Positions 59,904 through 64,000 of a stretch of 64,000 nt of DNA are shown here, one piece after another; within the stretch, counting starts at the first letter, position 1; each line of letters opens with the position of its first letter. The stretch comes from DASYCK01 sp036500205. GTDB taxonomy: Bacteria > Myxococcota_A > Polyangia > Fen-1088. The notes below the pieces were generated by a model that saw nothing but the letters and a program-made list of their open reading frames with translations, was not told the DNA's origin and searched no databases. The translations under genes were made by a program, and so were the position numbers. The stretch spans positions 1-64,000 of the forward strand of contig DASYCK010000009.1 of NCBI GenBank assembly GCA_036500205.1, given 5' to 3'.

Positions 59904-60560
59904 CTAGAGGGGGTCCGCGATGATGTCGAAGGACAGCACCACGGTGTCCTTGATCGTCACCGTGCCGCTGACGAACGAGAAGGGCGTGATGTTGAAGTCG
60001 GTCTGCTTGATCTCGAAGGTGCCGATGGCGTGCAACGCGCCCCCCTCGAACGACACGCGCGCGGGCACGGTCACCTGCTTGCGGACCCCGTGGAGCCGTA
60101 GCTCGCCGATGAGCCGGACGTCGTACGTGCCGTCGCCTCGCCGTCCCGACGACGTCGCGCGCGTCTTGAAGGTGATCTCCGGATACTTGCTGGTCTCCAG
60201 CACGTCCTCGCGCAGCGCCGACTCGATCGCCTGACGTTCCCCGACGTTCTTCTCCTCGAGCAACCGCAAAGAATCGGCGCGAACGGTCATCTCGAGCGCG
60301 CCGGTGGCGAGGGCTCCGGGCGCGAACCTGGCCATCCCTCCGAAGTCGCCGATCTCGATCTTGTGATCATGCCCGAACATCGTGGACAGCCCGCTCGTCT
60401 CGGTCTCGACGATGAAGCGACTCTTCCTGGCGTCGACGCGGAACTGCGCCTTCTTCGTCGGTGGGGAACCTGCCTGGTCGCCCGCAGCACCTGAGCGCGC
60501 GACCGGAAGAACGGAGAGGACGAGGAGCGAACCCGTGCGGAGCCAGGATGTTGTTTTCAT
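59904..60560 (-). CDS. YceI-family exported protein
   Basis: ATG 60560 gives 218 residues with a signal peptide (LRTGSLLVLSVLPVARSGAA). The lipocalin-like YceI domain shows FRVDARKSRFIVETETSG, FGHDHKIEIGDFGG, LETSKYPEITFKT and GELRLHGVRKQVTVPA. YceI proteins bind isoprenoid-type lipids such as polyisoprenoid quinones in the periplasm. It is convergent with the APH/ATPase gene (26-bp gap) and downstream of the alcohol dehydrogenase gene on the same strand. Confidence 0.88.
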   Translation of the reverse strand: MKTTSWLRTGSLLVLSVLPVARSGAAGDQAGSPPTKKAQFRVDARKSRFIVETETSGLSTMFGHDHKIEIGDFGGMARFAPGALATGALEMTVRADSLRLLEEKNVGERQAIESALREDVLETSKYPEITFKTRATSSGRRGDGTYDVRLIGELRLHGVRKQVTVPARVSFEGGALHAIGTFEIKQTDFNITPFSFVSGTVTIKDTVVLSFDIIADPL

Positions 60561-60733
60561 GGGCCGACCCGATTGCAGCCGCGATGCCAGCGGGTCGCTT
60601 CGCTTCGTACGCGCGAGAACGCAGGTTCTGCGCATCCACGGAACCTGCCCTGGCGCATCTCCTTCGCGGCTGGCCCCGCTCCGCGAAACATTTGCGCCAT
60701 CTCCCGCTCCTTCTGCATGCCGGACGCACCCAA

Positions 60734-61801
60734 CTAAGGCGTGATCGCGACCTTCATGACGCCGTCGCGTTGGTGGCCGAACAGGTCATAGGCGGCCTCG
60801 ATGTCGGCCAGCCGAAAGCGATGCGTGACGAGCTCGTGAAACGGGAATCGCTTGGCCGCGACGACGCTCATCAGGCGGCGCATCCTTTCCTTGCCGCCCG
60901 GGCACAGCGAGCTGACGATCGTGTGATCGCCGAGACCGGCCGCGTAAGCGTCGAGGGGAATCGTCAGGTGTCCCGAGTAGACGCCCAGGCTGGAGAGCAC
61001 CCCGCCCGGGCGGATGCTGCGCAGGGCCCCCTCGAAGGTGGACGATTGCCCGAGCGCTTCGATGGCGACGTCGACGCCCCCCCCGGTCAGGCGCTTGATC
61101 TCGGCGACCACGTCCTGCTCCTTGTAGTTCAGCACCACGTCGGCGCCCATGCGGCGCGCCACTTCCAGCCGACTGGGAACGCTGTCGATGCCGATGACCA
61201 GCGACGCGCCCGCCAGGCGCGCCCCCGCGGTGGCGCACAGCCCGATCGGGCCCTGCGCGAAGACGGCCACCGCGTCTCCGATGCGCACGTGGCCCCGCTC
61301 GGCCGCCGAGAAGCCTGTCGACATGATATCCGGACACATCAGGACCTCTTCGTCCGTCAGCTCGGGCGGCACCCGGGCCAGGTTGGCCTGCGCGTTCGGG
61401 ACCAGCACATACTCGGACTGACAGCCGTCGATGGTGTTGCCGAAGCGCCAGCCGCCGATGGCCTCCGAGCCGTCTCCGCCGTGCCCGCACTGCGAAGGCG
61501 CGCCGGACAGGCAGGCGCGGCACTGACCGCAGGGGGTGATGGCGCCGACGATGACCCGCTCGCCGATCGCGTAGCCCTCGACGCCAGGGCCCACGGCCGC
61601 GATGACGCCGACCGGCTCGTGCCCCACCACCAGTCCCTCACGCACCGGATACTCCCCCTTCAGGATGTGTACGTCCGTCCCGCAGATGGTCGTGGTGGTC
61701 ACGCGGATCGAGGCCTGCCCCACCCCCGGCTCGGGCATGGGGACCTCACGGATGCCGATCTTTCCTTTGCTCTGAAATACCGCCGCTCGCATGGTCTTCA
61801 T
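60734..61801 (-). CDS. Zinc-dependent alcohol dehydrogenase
   Basis: ATG 61801 follows AAGGGAG and gives 355 residues. The catalytic zinc ligands are Cys40 (TTICGTDVH), His61 and Glu62 (GHEPVG). The structural zinc cysteines are 91, 94, 97 and 105 (PCGQCRACLSGAPSQC). The NAD(P) fold shows FAQGPIGLCATAGARLAG. It resembles glutathione-independent formaldehyde and isopropanol-type dehydrogenases of the MDR family. In this cluster it may dispose of reducing power during low oxygen, which is inference. It is 167 bp from the divergent cytochrome gene. Confidence 0.9.
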   Translation of the reverse strand: MKTMRAAVFQSKGKIGIREVPMPEPGVGQASIRVTTTTICGTDVHILKGEYPVREGLVVGHEPVGVIAAVGPGVEGYAIGERVIVGAITPCGQCRACLSGAPSQCGHGGDGSEAIGGWRFGNTIDGCQSEYVLVPNAQANLARVPPELTDEEVLMCPDIMSTGFSAAERGHVRIGDAVAVFAQGPIGLCATAGARLAGASLVIGIDSVPSRLEVARRMGADVVLNYKEQDVVAEIKRLTGGGVDVAIEALGQSSTFEGALRSIRPGGVLSSLGVYSGHLTIPLDAYAAGLGDHTIVSSLCPGGKERMRRLMSVVAAKRFPFHELVTHRFRLADIEAAYDLFGHQRDGVMKVAITP

Positions 61802-61967
61802 CTGTCGACTCCCTTTTCTTTGTCGCGGTGGTTCACCGGCAGCGCTCGTTCGCCTGACGGCATCGTCACCGTTGAAACGTCGCAGAGCGGCCAAAGCACT
61901 GGCCGTGCCACGAGCCCACGCTCGTGTCTCGACGAGGGTTGGCCGCCAAATTGCTTTTCCCGCGGCC

Positions 61968-62456
61968 ATGACCAGGCTGATTCTCCGGACCTCCCTCGTC
62001 GCGGCGCTCGCCATCGGAGCCTGCGCCAGCGCCCCTCCGCAGCCCGTCCAGCAGGATCAGCTCGCGAAGGCGATCGCCGCCCCGGATCGAAAGCAGCCCC
62101 CCCAGGTCCTGTCGAATGCCACGCGCGAGCTGCTGCGTTCCCGCATGGCGTCTCACACGAATGACATGGCCGACCTGGTCTCCGCGATCATGATCCTCGA
62201 ATATCCACGGATCGCCGAGCGGGCCGCCGCGATCGCCGCCGACGTGAATCTGGCCCGCCCGCTGACGAACGACGCGACGGAGCTGAACTCGTCCATCCCC
62301 GGGTCGTTCTTCGACTACCAGGACGAGCTGAAGGAACGAGCGCGGCGCCTCGAGGCGACGGCCCGCGAGGGGAGCGCGTTTCACGTCGCCGATGCTTACG
62401 GCCGGCTCTCCGAGACCTGCGTGAAGTGCCACGCGATCTACCGAGCGAGCCATTGA
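61968..62456 (+). CDS. Monoheme c-type cytochrome lipoprotein (c'-like), copy 2
   Basis: ATG 61968 gives 162 residues with a lipobox (ALAIGAC, Cys19), so the mature protein should be membrane-tethered. The single heme site is CVKCH (151-155) at the C-terminus. LARPLTNDATELNSSIP and FFDYQDELKERARRLE align with the copy at 52545-53006, and SRMASHTNDM aligns with its SKMRHHAEQL. The two paralogs bracket the stress island and differ in anchoring (helix or lipid). It overlaps or abuts the small gene after it. Confidence 0.82.
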   Translation: MTRLILRTSLVAALAIGACASAPPQPVQQDQLAKAIAAPDRKQPPQVLSNATRELLRSRMASHTNDMADLVSAIMILEYPRIAERAAAIAADVNLARPLTNDATELNSSIPGSFFDYQDELKERARRLEATAREGSAFHVADAYGRLSETCVKCHAIYRASH

Positions 62457-62474
62457 GTGACGGGGGACTTGGAG

Positions 62475-62786
62475 ATGCCGAAGGCACAGCCGGTTCCGGG
62501 GATGTCGTCGCTCTCGTTCGGTCCGGCCATGCGCTTGATGCTCGGGTTGGCCCGGGCGCGCGCGGGTGGGGACAAGGCCGTCCGCGCTCTGTGGGAGCTG
62601 GCCGAACGACACCACCCCGAACAGGCCTGGCTCGCCATGTCCTGGCTATGTGGCGACCGAACCCTCGCCGAGATCGAGCGAACAGCGCCTCGCGAGCCGG
62701 TGGCGGCCGCGCTCGCATCGGTCATACGTCCCGGGCTCTTCCGTGCGCAGGAATTGCGTCGCGGGCCAGTTTTGACGCAAGAATAG
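62475..62786 (+). CDS. Small protein of unknown function
   Basis: A start at ATG 62475 gives 103 residues; a GTG at 62457, directly after the cytochrome stop, would add six. The protein is helical and basic with FGPAMRLMLGLARARAGGD, ELAERHHPEQAWLAMSWLCG and a C-terminal LFRAQELRRG. No family is recognised. Its tight spacing suggests a transcript shared with the cytochrome. Confidence 0.5.
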   Translation: MPKAQPVPGMSSLSFGPAMRLMLGLARARAGGDKAVRALWELAERHHPEQAWLAMSWLCGDRTLAEIERTAPREPVAAALASVIRPGLFRAQELRRGPVLTQE

Positions 62787-62830
62787 CGGCCCGTGCTCTT
62801 CGATTTCCCCGGGGCCCCCGGCCTCGGGGC

Positions 62831-62846
62831 CGGCACATTCATTGCG
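62831..62846 (+). promoter_or_regulatory. Sigma-54 promoter-like site before the NtrC-type gene
   Basis: CGGCAC, then ATTCA, then TTGCG places GG (62832-62833) and GC (62844-62845) exactly as the -24/-12 elements require; the consensus is TGGCAC-N5-TTGCA/T. Predicted transcription would start near 62857, only four bases before the ATG. That would mean an almost leaderless mRNA or a start codon further downstream. Confidence 0.6.
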
Positions 62847-62860
62847 TAAAGGCCGCTGAA

Positions 62861-64000
62861 ATGACACTGACCGACAGGGGGACGATCTTGGTCGTCGACG
62901 ACGAGGCCAACGCGCGCACGGCGCTGGCCGAGTTGCTGAGAGACGAGGGCTACCGGGTCGAGACCGCCGCGGACGGATTCAAGGCGCTCGGCAAGATGGA
63001 TGACCTGAACCCCGACCTCGTCCTGACCGACCTGAAGATGCCCGGCATGGGGGGCGTCGAGCTGCTCGAGAAGGTGTGCATCGCCGACCCGGAGATCGTC
63101 GTCATCGTCATGACCGCCTTCGGCGCGGTCGAGACCGCCGTCGAGGCGATGAAGAAGGGGGCCGCCGACTACCTGACGAAGCCGCTGAACACCACCGAGC
63201 TGTTCCTGGTGCTCGAGCGGGAGATGGAGCGGCGGCGGCTGCGACGCGAGGCCGGACAGCTGCGGGCGCGACTGGCCGAGCGGTACAGCTTCGCGAACAT
63301 CATCGGAAGCGCCCCCGCCATGCAGGCGGTGTTCAAGACGGTCGCCCAGGTGGCGCCAGCGCGCGCCAGCGTCCTCATCATGGGCGAGTCGGGCACCGGC
63401 AAGGAGCTGATCGCGGCCGCCATTCACCAGCACAGCCCGCGGGCAAAGGGCCCGTTCGTCAAGCTGCACTGCGCGGCGCTCGCGGAGACGCTGCTGGAGA
63501 GCGAGCTGTTCGGACACGAGCGCGGTTCGTTCACCGGGGCGGCGGGGCGTCGCGAGGGACGCTTCCAGCAAGCGAACGGCGGAACCCTGTTCCTGGACGA
63601 GATCGGAGAGATTTCACCATCCGTGCAGGTGAAGCTGCTGCGCTTCCTGCAAGAGCACGAGTTCGAGCGGGTAGGCGGCAACGAGACCGTCCGCGTCGAC
63701 GTGCGGGTGGTGGCGGCCACCAACCGCGATCTCAAGGCCGAGGTGACCAGCGGGCGGTTTCGCGAGGATCTCTATTACCGGCTGAACGTCATCGCCCTGC
63801 AGATGCCCTCCCTGCGCGACCGGCGGTCCGACGTCCCCATGCTGGCCGCATTCTTCCTGAACAAGTACGCGCGCGAGAACGGCAAGACCATCGAAGGGTT
63901 CTCGGACGAGGCGCTGGCGCTGCTCAGCACCTATGACTGGCCCGGCAACGTCCGCGAGCTGGAGAACGTCGTCGAGCGCGCGGTCGTGCTGTGCAACGAC
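62861..64000 (+). CDS. Sigma-54-dependent response regulator (NtrC family), 3' end beyond the window
   Basis: The visible 380 codons hold a receiver domain (DD at 13-14, phospho-acceptor Asp57 in LTDLKMPG, Lys in YLTKPLN) and most of the AAA+ domain. Its motifs are Walker A GESGTGKE (175-182), the sigma-54 contact loop GSFTGA (222-227; usually GAFTGA), Walker B GGTLFLDEIG and DWPGNVRELENVV. It will activate sigma-54 promoters when phosphorylated by a kinase not seen here. The DNA-binding domain lies beyond the edge. A weak ribosome site and the closeness of the promoter make the start uncertain. Confidence 0.92.
   Translation, partial: MTLTDRGTILVVDDEANARTALAELLRDEGYRVETAADGFKALGKMDDLNPDLVLTDLKMPGMGGVELLEKVCIADPEIVVIVMTAFGAVETAVEAMKKGAADYLTKPLNTTELFLVLEREMERRRLRREAGQLRARLAERYSFANIIGSAPAMQAVFKTVAQVAPARASVLIMGESGTGKELIAAAIHQHSPRAKGPFVKLHCAALAETLLESELFGHERGSFTGAAGRREGRFQQANGGTLFLDEIGEISPSVQVKLLRFLQEHEFERVGGNETVRVDVRVVAATNRDLKAEVTSGRFREDLYYRLNVIALQMPSLRDRRSDVPMLAAFFLNKYARENGKTIEGFSDEALALLSTYDWPGNVRELENVVERAVVLCND

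Overview
The window is GC-rich bacterial chromosome. It carries many secreted lipoproteins with Gly/Ser/Thr/Ala-rich linkers behind the lipobox, a TPR-plus-PEGA protein, Cys-rich tandem-repeat lipoproteins, RND/FadL-type envelope machinery and a sigma-54 response regulator. This mix is typical of Myxococcota, most like the Polyangia. That placement is inferred from gene style; no rRNA, tRNA, CRISPR array, transposase or prophage gene was seen.

Layout. 0-0.6 kb: the 5' part of a Gly-rich lipoprotein gene, cut by the window edge. 0.9-7.1 kb: glyoxalase II, then a compact sulfation module (cysD, a cysN-cysC fusion, a DHH phosphoesterase, a membrane-anchored PAPS-type sulfotransferase) and a small membrane protein. 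7.4-21.9 kb: an envelope locus bracketed by two paralogous arylsulfotransferase-like lipoproteins. Inside it are two divergent operons. One reads left (ketoacyl synthase III-like enzyme, outer-membrane barrel, LolA-like periplasmic protein). The other reads right (lipoprotein, FadL-like barrel, periplasmic protein, RND/MMPL pump). A second lipoprotein beyond the pump has the same two domains as the first in the opposite order. 22.3-25.5 kb: a TauE/SafE permease, a metallophosphoesterase lipoprotein and an SDR protein. 25.7-31.7 kb: a five-gene row of small-molecule enzymes (ATP-grasp, aldo/keto reductase, PAP2 membrane enzyme, nitroreductase-like, PaaK-like adenylate-forming enzyme).

31.7-46.9 kb holds mostly secreted or envelope proteins: a ten-repeat Cys-rich lipoprotein, a 915-residue beta-propeller protein with a calcium-type repeat, a lactonase-like propeller lipoprotein, and an FtsH-like membrane protease. 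47-49.5 kb is a decayed patch with remnants of a histidine kinase, a universal stress protein and a P-type ATPase among intact DUF3224 and BON-domain genes. 49.5-62.8 kb is a redox/stress island: CheY-like regulator, globin-coupled histidine kinase, CPBP-like membrane protein, Met-rich protein, two paralogous monoheme cytochromes, an acyl-CoA ligase/GNAT fusion, a triple universal stress protein and a shortened one, a CBS protein, a kinase-like/ATPase fusion, YceI and a zinc alcohol dehydrogenase. The window ends in a sigma-54 activator gene with a sigma-54 promoter-like site immediately upstream.

How the genes may work together. The sulfation module can make PAPS, use it and probably dispose of PAP, with no assimilatory reductase nearby, so its product is likely a sulfated molecule rather than cysteine. 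The envelope locus looks like a synthesis-and-export route for a hydrophobic product. The stress island resembles hypoxia or persistence regulons of other bacteria, with a heme-globin kinase as the probable sensor. These roles are inferences from family and context.
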